Origin: Pseudomonadota bacterium
Lineage (GTDB): Bacteria; Pseudomonadota; Alphaproteobacteria; Rhizobiales; Xanthobacteraceae
Direction: 5' to 3'
Assembly: GCA_023386885.1 (NCBI GenBank)
Contig: JAEWIX010000041.1
Span: 1-53,050 of the forward strand
DNA length: 53,050 nucleotides
Position numbers and translations under genes: made by a program. Below are positions 1-7,820 of the stretch, in pieces. The notes beneath the pieces were generated by a model, which was not told where the DNA came from, ran no database searches, and was given only the letters and a program-made list of their open reading frames with translations. Within the stretch, counting starts at the first letter, position 1, and each line of letters begins with the position of its first letter.

Positions 1-46
1 CGGTGGCGGTCTTGGGATGGGCGGGGGCCTCGGCGGCAGCGTTCAT
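1..46 (-). CDS. 5' end of a leftward gene (partial, off the left edge)
   Basis: Reading leftwards from an ATG at 46-44 gives an open Ala/Pro-rich N-terminus (MNAAAEAPAHPKTAT) running off the window edge, with a GGGGA purine run just upstream of the ATG. It is divergent from dsbB, and 176 bases separate the two. Only 15 codons are visible, so no function can be assigned, and it may be chance open frame. Confidence 0.4.
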   Translation of the reverse strand, partial: MNAAAEAPAHPKTAT

Positions 47-222
47 TCCCCGTTGTCGGATCATCGCCCATAGACGGCAGGTGTCCGCGAGATGCCTGAA
101 CCGGCGCGGGGGACGCCATTGGCGATCCGCCGAAATGAAAGCTGTCACCGTGCTGTGATGGCCGCCGTCTCGACAGCCGGCCTTCTCGCGGGATATTCCG
201 GGCGCGACATCGAGAGGCTTTA

Positions 223-768
223 ATGACCGTTCCACCTGCTGCCACGCCGGCATCGCGCCGAACCGCAACCAACGACGCCGTGTGGTTCGTCGCGATTTTG
301 ATCGCCGTGATTGCCGCGCTGACATTGGCGGGCGCGTGGTTTTTCCAACTGGTGCTGGGCCTGCAACCGTGCCCGCTCTGTCTCGAACAGCGCTATGCCT
401 ATTATCTCGCGGTGCCGCTGGCGTTCGTGGTGGCGATTGCCGCGAAGCGCGATGCGCCGCGTTCGCTGATCTATGCGGGATTAGTCGCGCTGATGCTGGC
501 CGCGCTCGGCAACGCCGTGCTCGGTGGCTATCATGCCGGCGTCGAATGGCAATGGTGGCAGGGGCCGACCGATTGCAGCGGGCCGGTGGTCGATCTCGGC
601 AAAGCGGGCGATCTCTTATCGCGGCTCGATACCGTCAAGGTGGTTCGCTGCGACGAGGTGCAGTGGCGATTTCTCGGCCTGTCGATGGCCGGCTACAACG
701 TGCTGATCTCGCTGTTGATGGCGGCGCTGGCGCTGCTCGGCATCAGGCGGTTGTCCTGGCCGCTCTGA
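223..768 (+). CDS. dsbB: DsbB-family disulfide bond formation protein
   Basis: A 181-residue inner-membrane protein with four predicted hydrophobic segments (about 20-43, 60-75, 82-102 and 155-177). In the DsbB family this protein reoxidises DsbA and passes electrons to quinone. The first periplasmic loop holds the CPLC motif (C50, C53), followed by LEQRYAYY, which is characteristic of the family. The second loop has the other cysteine pair (C118 in DCSG and C143 in VRCDE). Length fits the family. The next gene is convergent and unrelated, but a DsbA-like oxidoreductase lies 3.7 kb downstream (4458-5147) and could be its partner; that pairing is inference. All four redox cysteines are present, so it should be active. 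Confidence 0.93.
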   Translation: MTVPPAATPASRRTATNDAVWFVAILIAVIAALTLAGAWFFQLVLGLQPCPLCLEQRYAYYLAVPLAFVVAIAAKRDAPRSLIYAGLVALMLAALGNAVLGGYHAGVEWQWWQGPTDCSGPVVDLGKAGDLLSRLDTVKVVRCDEVQWRFLGLSMAGYNVLISLLMAALALLGIRRLSWPL

Positions 769-777
769 CAGCGCGCG

Positions 778-872
778 GGTTTGATCCAACTGCGTTGAAT
801 CAGACCCATCGTTTATCTTTGTTTGAGCATGATCTTTTCCGAAAACCGGTTTCCACTTTTCGGGATCATGCT
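778..872. repeat. Dispersed palindromic repeat A, long copy 1
   Basis: The core is flanked by perfect 10-base arms (GAGCATGATC and GATCATGCTC) around an inner CCGAAAA/TTTTCGG stem. To its left lies a second conserved block, GGTTTGATCCAACTGCGTTGAA. In inverted orientation the whole of about 96 bases recurs at 26634-26730, and the core alone at 13391-13437. It abuts the stop codon of the AbrB gene and lies between convergent genes, so it may act as a bidirectional terminator. Confidence 0.85.
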
Positions 873-1955
873 CTAATCGTCGGCGTCGTTCTGCGGACGG
901 TCGAACAGGTGGACGATACCGGGCGTGGCGATGCTGACGAAGACGAAGCGCGCGAGATGGTGCGCGCCGACGAATATCGGATCGATGTGCAGCGTCAGCG
1001 CCAGCGCCAGCATGGCGTCCATCGCGCCGGGCGCGAACGCCACCACGATGTCGCTGAAGCGCACATCGGTGATCAGGAAGATCGCCGCGACGAACAGCGC
1101 CGAAATGACGATGGCGACGGCGAACGAGCCCAGCGCCGCGCCGACATAGCGCAGCACCGTCCGCGCCGAGATTTTCGCGAAGCGCGTGCCGATCAAGGCG
1201 CCGATGCCGATCAGCGCAGCGGCGCGAACGGCCGGCGGCAAGCCGCCTTCGATGACGCCCGAGCCGTGCAGCAGCGCCGAACCCAGCATGGCGCCGAACA
1301 TCCAGCTTGCCGGGAATTTGATCACTCGCAGCACCCATGCCGCAGCGATTGACGCCGCGACCAGCGCCGCCAGTTCGAGCGGCGAGGCGATGGCTGGCTG
1401 AGCTGTTGGAGGCGCGGGCGCGGTCAGGCCGGTGATCGCCAGCAGCAGCGGCAATCCCGCCGTCAGGATGATGACGCGCATCGTCTGCACCACGGCGATG
1501 CCGGCGACGTTGGCATTCCTCTCGCTCGCCAGCATCACGATCTGCGACAGCGCGCCGGGGCTTCCCGCGAGCAGCGCCGAGGTGCGGTCCCAGTCATGGA
1601 CGCGTTGCAGATAGATGCTGCTGCCGAGCGTCGCGCAGAACGTCGCCAGCGCCAGCAGCGTGATCGTCAGCGGATAGGCGCTCATGTCCTGCAGCATCTG
1701 CCGCGACACCAGCGAGCCGAGCGAGATGCCGAGCAGCACCAGAACGGCTTGCGTCAAAAGCGGCGGCATCCCTAGCGGCCGCCCGGCGAACGCTGCGATC
1801 GCCACTGTGATCATCGCTCCGGAGATCAACCCGCCCGGCAGTTGCAGCCACTCGAATACGAGGCCGCCGCCGACGCCGAGCAGCAGCGTTTCAAGGGTAT
1901 GCAACAGTGTCGATCGGCTGGGGAAAGTCGGACGCATTTGCGCGATGTATCGCAA
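873..1955 (-). CDS. AbrB-family membrane protein (putative permease)
   Basis: A 360-residue, highly hydrophobic protein with about ten membrane segments. It shows the internal duplication of the AbrB / ammonia-monooxygenase-like permease family: each half has Gly-rich membrane stretches, such as LPGGLISGAMITVAIAAFAGRP in the first half and FPASWMFGAMLGSALLHGSG in the second. GSPGALSQIVMLASE and APGAMDAMLALALTLH are the matching conserved motifs of the two halves. The family is poorly characterised; despite the old name it has no demonstrated oxygenase activity and is thought to transport a small molecule. The upstream ATG at 1955 was used; ATG at 1937 is an alternative. It stands alone in its orientation. 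Confidence 0.85.
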   Translation of the reverse strand: MRYIAQMRPTFPSRSTLLHTLETLLLGVGGGLVFEWLQLPGGLISGAMITVAIAAFAGRPLGMPPLLTQAVLVLLGISLGSLVSRQMLQDMSAYPLTITLLALATFCATLGSSIYLQRVHDWDRTSALLAGSPGALSQIVMLASERNANVAGIAVVQTMRVIILTAGLPLLLAITGLTAPAPPTAQPAIASPLELAALVAASIAAAWVLRVIKFPASWMFGAMLGSALLHGSGVIEGGLPPAVRAAALIGIGALIGTRFAKISARTVLRYVGAALGSFAVAIVISALFVAAIFLITDVRFSDIVVAFAPGAMDAMLALALTLHIDPIFVGAHHLARFVFVSIATPGIVHLFDRPQNDADD

Positions 1956-2032
1956 ATCCGGTCGTTGCCGACAAATGCATGAAAGTCATGCGGCGGGCCA
2001 GTCAGGGTATAGCTGGCTCGTCACCGGCGCGG

Positions 2033-2131
2033 CGTCATCCTGAGGCGGCGATGCGCTAGCATCGCCCTCGAAGGATGATGGGCCGTCGCCCTTCGAGGCC
2101 ATCGCTGCGCAATGGCACCTCTGGGTGACGG
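2033..2131. repeat. Dispersed repeat B, copy 1 (GTCATCCTGAGG...CCTCGAAGGATGA type)
   Basis: This intergenic block contains GCGTCATCCTGAGG, CCTCGAAGGATGATGG and CCCTTCGAGG. The same ordered modules recur at 38241-38345. Internal inverted segments (CATCCT/AGGATG, CCTCGAAGG/CCTTCGAGG) allow alternative hairpins. It separates the AbrB gene from the PsiF-like gene. Similar elements are common between genes in Bradyrhizobium relatives; that is general knowledge and was not searched here. Confidence 0.75.
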
Positions 2132-2153
2132 CCATTCACACGAGACGTTCAGC

Positions 2154-2429
2154 TTACATCGCCTTGCCGCCGTTCTTCTTGCAGGTGGAGCGGAACTTAT
2201 GACGCTCCTTGCCGTGCAGGCCCTTGGCGTCGGCTTGCTTGGAGCATTCCAGCGAAACGGCGCTGCGTTCGGTCTTCGTCGCGGTTTTGGCCTTTGGAGC
2301 GGCGGCGGGCGCAGTGGTCGATTTCGCGGCGGGCGCGGCGGCCGGCGCGGTCGATTGGGCCGATGCGGGGCTGGCCAGCAGCAGGGCGGCGACGGCGGTG
2401 GTGATCGCAAGGGAAGACAGCTTGATCAT
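2154..2429 (-). CDS. Small exported PsiF-repeat-like protein
   Basis: A 91-residue protein with a clear Sec signal peptide (MIKLSSLAITTAVAALLLASPASA) and an Ala/Pro/Thr-rich linker of about 35 residues. The C-terminal motif SLECSKQADAKGLHGKERHK, ending in a second Cys and KKNGGKA, matches the PsiF repeat (phosphate-starvation-inducible protein in E. coli, function unknown). The ATG at 2429 is preceded by AGGTGA; the longer open frame upstream lacks a signal peptide at its start and was rejected. It is divergent from another small exported Cys-containing protein at 2624, with under 200 bases between them. Periplasmic location is likely. Confidence 0.82.
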   Translation of the reverse strand: MIKLSSLAITTAVAALLLASPASAQSTAPAAAPAAKSTTAPAAAPKAKTATKTERSAVSLECSKQADAKGLHGKERHKFRSTCKKNGGKAM

Positions 2430-2623
2430 GATGTCACCTGTGGTTGGAGGGGCCTGGACGGTCGCGCCGCGATGCTGAATGGCCGATGAATAATCGCGAT
2501 CGGCGGCGAACATATATTTCTCGCGCACCGCATGGTGATCGTTGAAACGGATTCGGCCTGAGCTAGGATCAGTCGATTTTCCTGGATGATGTTTTCGACC
2601 ACCACGACCCGAGGAGAACGACG

Positions 2624-3088
2624 ATGATCAATCCTATGAAGATGCTCTGTGCGGCGGCAGTGTCCGGCGTTGCGCTGTTTGTCGTGACGCTGCCGGCGCA
2701 GGCGCTGACGGCGCAGGAGTGCAGCGCGAAGTATCAGGCGGCCAAGACGGCCGGCACCCTGAACGGCCAGAAGTGGAACGACTTCCGCAAGACCCAATGC
2801 GCGGCAGGGGCCACGACGGCGGCACCGGCGACTGCTCCCGCGACAGCGCCGAAGACGGCCGCGACGCCCAAGCCGGCCGCCGCCCCCGCCGCGGTGGGCA
2901 ATGCCAGATTCCCGTCCGCCGTCGATCCGAAATACGCCAAGGAGTCCCCCGGCAAGGCGCGGATGCATACGTGCGTCGATCAGTACAACGCCAACAAGGC
3001 CACTAACGCCAATGGCGGTCTGAAGTGGATTCAGAAGGGCGGCGGTTACTACAGCGAATGCACCAAGCGCCTGAAGGGCGCGGCGTGA
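2624..3088 (+). CDS. Small exported protein with two Cys-pair modules
   Basis: A 154-residue protein. Residues 1-27 are a signal peptide (cleavage near AQA-L). Two similar modules follow, separated by a spacer of about 40 residues rich in Ala, Pro and Thr. Module 1 is ECSAKYQAAKTAGTLNGQKW ending in KTQC; module 2 is TCVDQYNANKATNANGGLKW ending in SECTKRLKG. Each has Cys-x-x-x-Tyr-x-A near its start, a central Trp and a closing Cys, so the protein looks like an internal duplication with one disulfide per module. The start is preceded by GAGGAGAACGACG, a strong ribosome binding site. I do not recognise a named family beyond resemblance to PsiF-type modules, and the function is unknown. Confidence 0.85.
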   Translation: MINPMKMLCAAAVSGVALFVVTLPAQALTAQECSAKYQAAKTAGTLNGQKWNDFRKTQCAAGATTAAPATAPATAPKTAATPKPAAAPAAVGNARFPSAVDPKYAKESPGKARMHTCVDQYNANKATNANGGLKWIQKGGGYYSECTKRLKGAA

Positions 3089-3211
3089 TCCGTTGCATGT
3101 CGTCGTTACCTTCGTCCGATGACGCTGGCCGTGAGCGCGATCCGCGATCACGGGCGGTCGTTTCGGGTGAAGGCACCCAGCCGATGATCGCAAAGACATG
3201 ATTGCCAGTCC

Positions 3212-3601
3212 ATGATCGCCAGTCTTGGGCTGATCCTGCTGTGTCAGTTGCTTGGCGAGATCGTGGTCCGGGGCTTCGGTGCGCCGATTCCCGGACCCGT
3301 CGTCGGCCTGATCATTCTGTTGCTGCTATTGCAAGGTCGTGACCGCCTCGATCTGTTGCGGCGCGGGCCGCTCGGCGATGGCGGTGTCGAGCGCGCGGCG
3401 AGCGGAATGCTGGCGCATTTGTCGCTGCTGTTCGTGCCGGCGGGCGTCGGCGTGGTGCAGCATCTCGATCTCGTGTCGTCGCACGGTGTTGCCATCTTCG
3501 TCATTCTCGCGGTGTCGGCAATCGTCACGCTGGTGGTCACGGCGGTGACGTTCATCGTCACCAGCCGGCTGCTGGAGCGAAGGCGGGACACGTCGTCATG
3601 A
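3212..3601 (+). CDS. lrgA: CidA/LrgA-family membrane protein
   Basis: A 129-residue protein with four hydrophobic segments. The N-terminus carries the family signature LLCQLLGEIVVRGFGAPIPGPVVGLIILLLLL, matching the conserved IPGxVxG motif of LrgA/CidA. These proteins are holin-like and, with LrgB/CidB, affect murein hydrolase activity or small-metabolite (pyruvate, glycolate) movement in the species studied. The stop codon overlaps the lrgB start by 4 bases (ATGA), indicating translational coupling. An ATG at 3212 was used, with no strong ribosome binding site visible. No LytTR or LytSR regulator is adjacent. Confidence 0.9.
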   Translation: MIASLGLILLCQLLGEIVVRGFGAPIPGPVVGLIILLLLLQGRDRLDLLRRGPLGDGGVERAASGMLAHLSLLFVPAGVGVVQHLDLVSSHGVAIFVILAVSAIVTLVVTAVTFIVTSRLLERRRDTSS

Positions 3602-4329
3602 CCAGCGCCTCGTCCGGTCCGTTTGCGCTCTGGGTCTATCTTTCGCAGACGCCGCTGTTGTGGCTCACGGTCACGCTGCTGGTTTATGCGGCGGCCGATG
3701 CGCTGTCGTCGGCGACGGATCGCCATCCGCTGACCAACCCGGTGCTGCATTCGGTCTGGGTGATCGGCGTCATTCTGCTGATGACCGGCACGCCCTATCA
3801 GGAGTATTTCGACGGCGCGCAGTTCGTTCACTTCGTGCTCGGTCCGGCGACGGTGGCGCTGGCGGTGCCGCTCTACGAGAATCGCAAGGTGGTGTTGTCG
3901 GCGGTGGTGCCGATGGCGGTCGCGGTGCTCGCCGGCGGCATCGCGGCGATCGTGTCCATCGTACTGCTGGCGCAACTCGTTGGCCTGCCTGCCGGTGTCG
4001 TGCTGGCGCTGGCGCCGAAGTCGGTGACGGCGGGCGTTGCGATGGGCATCAGCGAATCGCTCGGCGCCGATCCGTCGATCACCGCGGTCTGCGTGATGCT
4101 GACCGGGATCATGGGCGCGATCATCGTCACGCCGCTGATGAACCGTCTTCGCATCACCGACTTCCGCGCACGCGGTTTTGCCGCGGGGTTGACCGCGCAC
4201 GGCATCGGCACCGCACGGGCGTTTCAGGTCGATACCGTCGCGGGCGTATTCGCCGGCGTGGCGATGAGCCTCAACGCCCTGGTCACCTCGCTGATCGTGC
4301 CGGTGGCTGTCACTTTGCTGATGCGGTGA
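3598..4329 (+). CDS. lrgB: LrgB-family membrane protein
   Basis: A 243-residue polytopic protein of the LrgB/CidB family, coupled to lrgA by a 4-base overlap. Family landmarks are PLYENRKVVLSAVVP, the Gly/Ala-rich central segment, the LAPKSVTAGVAMGISESLG motif, and the C-terminal RARGFAAGLTAHGIGTARAF followed by a last hydrophobic segment. LrgB is the larger partner of the pair. In plants the fused LrgAB protein carries glycolate, while in bacteria roles in pyruvate uptake and cell lysis control have been reported. The substrate here cannot be deduced. A serine/alanine-glyoxylate aminotransferase occurs elsewhere in the window (28870-30057), but no link is implied. Confidence 0.92.
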   Translation: MTSASSGPFALWVYLSQTPLLWLTVTLLVYAAADALSSATDRHPLTNPVLHSVWVIGVILLMTGTPYQEYFDGAQFVHFVLGPATVALAVPLYENRKVVLSAVVPMAVAVLAGGIAAIVSIVLLAQLVGLPAGVVLALAPKSVTAGVAMGISESLGADPSITAVCVMLTGIMGAIIVTPLMNRLRITDFRARGFAAGLTAHGIGTARAFQVDTVAGVFAGVAMSLNALVTSLIVPVAVTLLMR

Positions 4330-4457
4330 GTCTTGTGGGCGGGTGCGGCGGAATGCCAAAATTGTCATTTGCCCCGGCTTCGCTATGCTGATTGACAGTC
4401 CCGCAACATATATGCGTATCCGGCGTTATGCCGGTTCAGAGGAAGTTGGTCGAAGCG

Positions 4458-5147
4458 ATGTCCGTTAAGTTCCCGCCGATGCAGATTGCCACGCCGTCCG
4501 TCATCACCCGCCGCCACGCCCTCGGCGTGCTGGGCGGCGTCGCGGGACTGCTCGGCGCGGGCGCTGCGTCGTCGTGGGCCGCCACGGCGGACGCCACCGA
4601 CGACGTGCTGTCGGAAGGCGCGGTGCTGCGCGATCCGGATATCCCGGTGGCCGGGAATGCGAACGGTGACGTCACCATTGTCGAATACTTCGATTACAAC
4701 TGTCCGTATTGTCGCAAGCTCGCGCCGGAACTGGCGCAGGTGGTGTTCGACGACGGCAAGGTAAGGATGGTCTTCAAGGACTGGCCGATCCTCGGGCCGG
4801 TGTCGGTCTATGCGTCGAAGATGGCGCTCGCGACCAAGTATCAGGACAAGTTCATCCAGGCGCACGAAGCGATGATGAACACCAGCTCGCGGATCACGGA
4901 ATCGCGGGTTCGGGACATGCTCGCCGGCGCCAAGATCGACGTTGATCGGGCCACGCACGATCTCGAAGCTCATGGCGCCGAGATCGACCGGGTGCTCAAG
5001 CGCAATGACGAACAGGCCAAGGCGTTCGGCTTCAACGGCACGCCGTCGTTCATCGTCGGCAAGTTCCGGGTGCCCGGTATCCTGACCATGGCGCAGTTCG
5101 ATCAGGCCATCGCCGACGCTCGGAAGGCTGCCAAGGCGAAGAAGTAA
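4458..5147 (+). CDS. DsbA-family thiol:disulfide oxidoreductase, probably Tat-exported
   Basis: A 229-residue protein from ATG 4458, with AGGAAG about 12 bases upstream; 22 extra codons to 4392 were judged non-coding. The N-terminus has ITRRHALGVLGG before a hydrophobic run ending SWAATA, a twin-arginine-like signal. The thioredoxin fold carries YFDYNCPYCRKL (C82, C85) and the cis-Pro loop FNGTPSFIVG. This is the DsbA/BdbD-like group with a CPYC centre, usual in alphaproteobacteria. It would oxidise periplasmic or exported thiols and be recycled by DsbB, whose gene is at 223-768. It ends the rightward run of genes, with the repeat C hairpin 30 bases beyond the stop. Confidence 0.9.
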   Translation: MSVKFPPMQIATPSVITRRHALGVLGGVAGLLGAGAASSWAATADATDDVLSEGAVLRDPDIPVAGNANGDVTIVEYFDYNCPYCRKLAPELAQVVFDDGKVRMVFKDWPILGPVSVYASKMALATKYQDKFIQAHEAMMNTSSRITESRVRDMLAGAKIDVDRATHDLEAHGAEIDRVLKRNDEQAKAFGFNGTPSFIVGKFRVPGILTMAQFDQAIADARKAAKAKK

Positions 5148-5176
5148 GCGCGGTCGCGTTTGGACGATGAGTTAGC

Positions 5177-5213
5177 GTTCGTCATAGCCGGGACAAGCCC
5201 GGCCATGACGAAC
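5177..5213. repeat. Repeat C hairpin (GCCGGGACAAGCCCGGC type)
   Basis: A near-perfect hairpin with arms GTTCGTCAT and ATGACGAAC around an inner GCCGGG-ACAA-GCCCGGC stem. It is followed at 5229-5250 by another GC-rich inverted segment (GTCCTCGCC / GGGGAC). It sits just after the DsbA-like stop codon. It is a likely dispersed repeat and may double as a transcription terminator, although there is no T-run. Confidence 0.65.
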
Positions 5214-5289
5214 GAGCGGATGTTCATGGGTCCTCGCCTTCGCGGGGACGACGCTGAGATTGTTTGATCGCGTGGTGCAAGTCGCGGTT

Positions 5290-5375
5290 TGGTGCGGGTG
5301 GAGGGACTCGAACCCCCAAGCCTTTTGGGCAACGCATTTTGAGTGCGCCGCGTCTACCAGTTCCGCCACACCCGC
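5290..5375 (-). tRNA. tRNA-Leu(CAA)
   Basis: The reverse strand folds as a class II tRNA with a 7-bp acceptor stem (GCGGGTG / CACCCGC), discriminator A and encoded CCA. The D-arm contains AACTGGTAGACGC. The anticodon stem GCGCA/TGCGT encloses the loop CTCAAAA (5337-5343), giving anticodon CAA for the codon TTG. A long variable arm (CCCAAAAGGCTTGGG region) and the T-loop GGTTCGAGTCC follow. The long variable arm and the anticodon identify tRNA-Leu. It is about 140 bases from the DsbA-like gene and 77 from the mobA stop codon. No integrase or attachment-site duplication is visible beside it. Confidence 0.97.
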
Positions 5376-5451
5376 TTCACCAAATACCGGTCGCAGTCCA
5401 GCGACGGCGCACAGACCTATAAGGTCCCCCCAAACCGGTGGCAACCCAAAA

Positions 5452-6087
5452 TCAGGATCGGGCGTCATCGAGCGCGACGAGGCGATTGGCTTCCGCGAGG
5501 TCGTCGGGGGTATTGGCGTTGAAAAACGGATCGAACGGCGTCACCGGCCATTCGACGGCAGCAATCGGGTTGCGCGCCATCCAGCGGCCGACGGCACGAA
5601 AGCCTTCGTTCATAACAGCATCCCGCAGCGGCTCGCGTAGCGAGAGGCTCCACAGCGCGATGACGTGATGGCTTTGCCCGCCGGACGCGGCCACCGCCAG
5701 CGGCACGTTCTGTTCGCGACGGGCTTGATCGAGCCGGCTCACCAGATCGCGCGGCAGAAACGGACAATCGGCGGCGGCGCTGAGCATCCAGCGCACATCG
5801 GGTCGGTTCAAGGCCACCCAGTCCAGCCCCGCCAGAATGCCCGCCAGCGGCCCCGGAAAGCCTGCCACGGCGTCGGCCACCACCGGCAGCTCGATGTTGG
5901 CAAAGCGCGCCGGATCGCCATTGGCGTTGAGGATCAGGCCGTCGCATTGCGGGGTCAGGCGGGCGATGACGCGGGCCAGCATGCTTTGCCCGCCCACGGT
6001 CTGCATCGGCTTGTCGCCGCCGCCCATGCGCTGCGCGAGGCCGCCGGCCAGCAACACGCCGATGATGCTGTCCGCCTCGGTCGCCAT
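5452..6087 (-). CDS. mobA: Molybdenum cofactor guanylyltransferase MobA
   Basis: A 211-residue nucleotidyltransferase that adds GMP from GTP to Mo-molybdopterin, forming the MGD cofactor of DMSO-reductase-family enzymes. The N-terminal GTP-binding motif is GVLLAGGLAQRMGGGDKPM, followed by a conserved LNANGDP and the Mg-binding region SAAADCPFLP. The C-terminus has NANTPDDL, usual for MobA. ATG 6087 has AAGGAA 10 bases upstream; ATG 6123 is a possible alternative giving 12 more residues. It is divergent from moeA, with a 175-base spacer from the chosen start, so the two form a cofactor cluster. Confidence 0.93.
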   Translation of the reverse strand: MATEADSIIGVLLAGGLAQRMGGGDKPMQTVGGQSMLARVIARLTPQCDGLILNANGDPARFANIELPVVADAVAGFPGPLAGILAGLDWVALNRPDVRWMLSAAADCPFLPRDLVSRLDQARREQNVPLAVAASGGQSHHVIALWSLSLREPLRDAVMNEGFRAVGRWMARNPIAAVEWPVTPFDPFFNANTPDDLAEANRLVALDDARS

Positions 6088-6262
6088 CGCATTGATTCCT
6101 TTGAGGTCGGCAATCGGCCGCATGTCATCGCGGCTGCCACGCGTTATGATACCGCCGAACTGGTTCGGTCAGAAAGCTTTTCAGGTCCTGAAGTTGCTGG
6201 CCGCCATCGGGAGCGAGACCGCGAATGCTCGTGGCCTGATGGGCTTGCTGAAAAGCGAAACG

Positions 6263-7519
6263 ATGACTCAACTGTCGAACGATTGCTTTGCCTCCGGTCC
6301 GCCGGTGCTGTCGGTGGACGAGGCGGTGGCACTGATCGCCGCGCGGGTCGGCGCGGTCGAAGGCACGGAAACAGTGCCGCTGCACCGAGCGGATGGCCGT
6401 GTCCTTGCCGCCGATCTGGTCGCGCCGTTGCCGTTGCCGCTGTTCACCAATTCGGCGGTGGATGGCTACGCCGTCGCCAGCGCCGATCTGCCGCTGGAAG
6501 CTGAACAGGCCTTGCCGGTCAGCGGCCGTGTCGCCGCCGGCGCCGCGACCTTGCCGCCACTCGCGCCCGGCCATGCCGCGCGGATTTTCACCGGCGCGCC
6601 GCTGCCAGCCGGTGCCGATACGGTTTTCATGCAGGAGGATGTGCCGATCGACGCCCAGGGTCGCGTGGTGCTGCCGCCGGGACAGCAGCCGGGCGCCAAT
6701 GTCCGCCGCGCCGGCGAGGACGTCGCCGCGGGCCGTGTGGTGCTGCGCGCCGGTGTTCGGTTGCGGCCGCAGGACGTGGCGCTTGCCGCCGCGCTCGGCC
6801 AGTCCGATCTTGCGGTGCGTCGCCGCATCCGCGTCGCGGTAGCGTCGACCGGCGACGAGGTAGTGCCGCCCGGTGCGCCGCGCGGATCCGCTCAGGTGTT
6901 CGATGCCAACCGTTTCATGCTGATGGCATTGTTGGAGCGACTCGGTTGCGACGTCGCCGATCTCGGGATCCTTCCCGATCAACGCGCGAGGGTCGCGGAC
7001 AGCCTGAAGGCGGCGGCCGCCGGTCACGATCTCATCGTCACCTCCGGCGGCGTCTCGACCGGCGAGGAGGATCATGTCCGCGCCGGCATCGAGAGTGTCG
7101 GCCAACTGGTGTTGTGGCGGATGGCGATCAAGCCGGGGCGGCCGGTGGCGATGGGCGTGGTCGACGGCACCGCGCTGATCGGCCTGCCGGGCAACCCGGT
7201 CGCGAGTTTCGTCACCTATGCTTATGTGGTGCGGCCGACCGTGCTGTCGCTCGCCGGCGCGCGCCAGACCCGGACCATGGCGATGCCGGTGCGCGCGGCG
7301 TTCACGCACGACAAGAAACCCGGCCGCCGCGAATTTTTGCGTGCGAGTTTGTGCCGTGCGGCCGATGGCGGTGTCGAAGCCGTCAAATTCGACCGGCAGG
7401 GCGCGGGAATGCTGTCGTCACTGGTAGAGACGGATGGTCTGGTCGAACTCGCCGAGGACGTCACCCATGTCGCGCCGGGCGACAGCGTCGGCTTCCTGAG
7501 TTATGCGGACCTCGACTGA
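6263..7519 (+). CDS. moeA: Molybdopterin molybdenumtransferase MoeA
   Basis: A 418-residue protein matching MoeA length. It inserts molybdate into adenylylated molybdopterin. Motifs in order are FTNSAVDGYAV (residues about 63-73), GAPLPAGADTV and then MQEDV, RRAGEDV, VASTGDEV, FDANRFML, the MPT-binding segment TSGGVSTGEEDHV, and GLPGNPVASFVTY. The open frame extends far upstream to 5837, but that part is antisense to mobA. ATG 6263 starts the recognisable MoeA sequence, although ATG 6239 is in frame. It is followed 42 bases later by a TusA-like gene in the same direction and is probably co-transcribed with it. Confidence 0.94.
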   Translation: MTQLSNDCFASGPPVLSVDEAVALIAARVGAVEGTETVPLHRADGRVLAADLVAPLPLPLFTNSAVDGYAVASADLPLEAEQALPVSGRVAAGAATLPPLAPGHAARIFTGAPLPAGADTVFMQEDVPIDAQGRVVLPPGQQPGANVRRAGEDVAAGRVVLRAGVRLRPQDVALAAALGQSDLAVRRRIRVAVASTGDEVVPPGAPRGSAQVFDANRFMLMALLERLGCDVADLGILPDQRARVADSLKAAAAGHDLIVTSGGVSTGEEDHVRAGIESVGQLVLWRMAIKPGRPVAMGVVDGTALIGLPGNPVASFVTYAYVVRPTVLSLAGARQTRTMAMPVRAAFTHDKKPGRREFLRASLCRAADGGVEAVKFDRQGAGMLSSLVETDGLVELAEDVTHVAPGDSVGFLSYADLD

Positions 7520-7561
7520 CTGCGGTTGACGCAGATAGCTGCCTTGGTCATTTTGCGCCGC

Positions 7562-7813
7562 ATGTCGCTGACCAAACTCGACCTCATCGGGCTGAAATGT
7601 CCGCAGCCGGTGCTGCGGACGCGCAAGGCGTTGAAAAGCCTTTCACCCGGCGACCGGCTTGAGGTGCATTGTTCCGACCCGCTGGCAGCGATCGATATTC
7701 CGCACCTGATCGCGCAGACCGGCGACCGCGTCGAGACGATGCAGCGTCAGGAGACGGTTACGGTTTTCCTGATTGAGAAAAGCGGAGCGGCAGCGTCCCA
7801 GGATTGCGGATAA
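7562..7813 (+). CDS. tusA: TusA/SirA-family sulfur carrier
   Basis: An 83-residue protein of the TusA family. The N-terminal signature is LDLIGLKCPQPVLRTRKAL, with the single conserved Cys that carries persulfide sulfur and the following CPxP motif. The rest (DRLEVHCSDPLAAIDIPHL) is the usual two-layer alpha/beta fold. TusA passes sulfur in tRNA 2-thiouridine synthesis and also influences molybdenum cofactor formation in E. coli. Its place behind moeA suits the latter role, which is inference. The longer frame from 7526 adds 12 residues without family similarity. The stop lies 7 bases from the convergent haemoglobin gene. Confidence 0.9.
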   Translation: MSLTKLDLIGLKCPQPVLRTRKALKSLSPGDRLEVHCSDPLAAIDIPHLIAQTGDRVETMQRQETVTVFLIEKSGAAASQDCG

Positions 7814-7820
7814 GTTCGCT

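Noticed and set aside
778..872. Repeat A as a CRISPR or phage attachment site
   Set aside because: Copies are dispersed, inverted and far apart, with no spacers, cas genes or integrase.
5290..5375. tRNA-Leu as an integration site of a genomic island
   Set aside because: No integrase and no duplicated tRNA end nearby; the flanking genes are housekeeping.
5260..5640. Plus-strand frame overlapping tRNA-Leu
   Set aside because: The region encodes a structured tRNA on the other strand, so the frame is accidental.
5837..6262. N-terminal extension of the MoeA frame
   Set aside because: It overlaps mobA on the opposite strand and has no MoeA similarity; MoeA begins near 6263.
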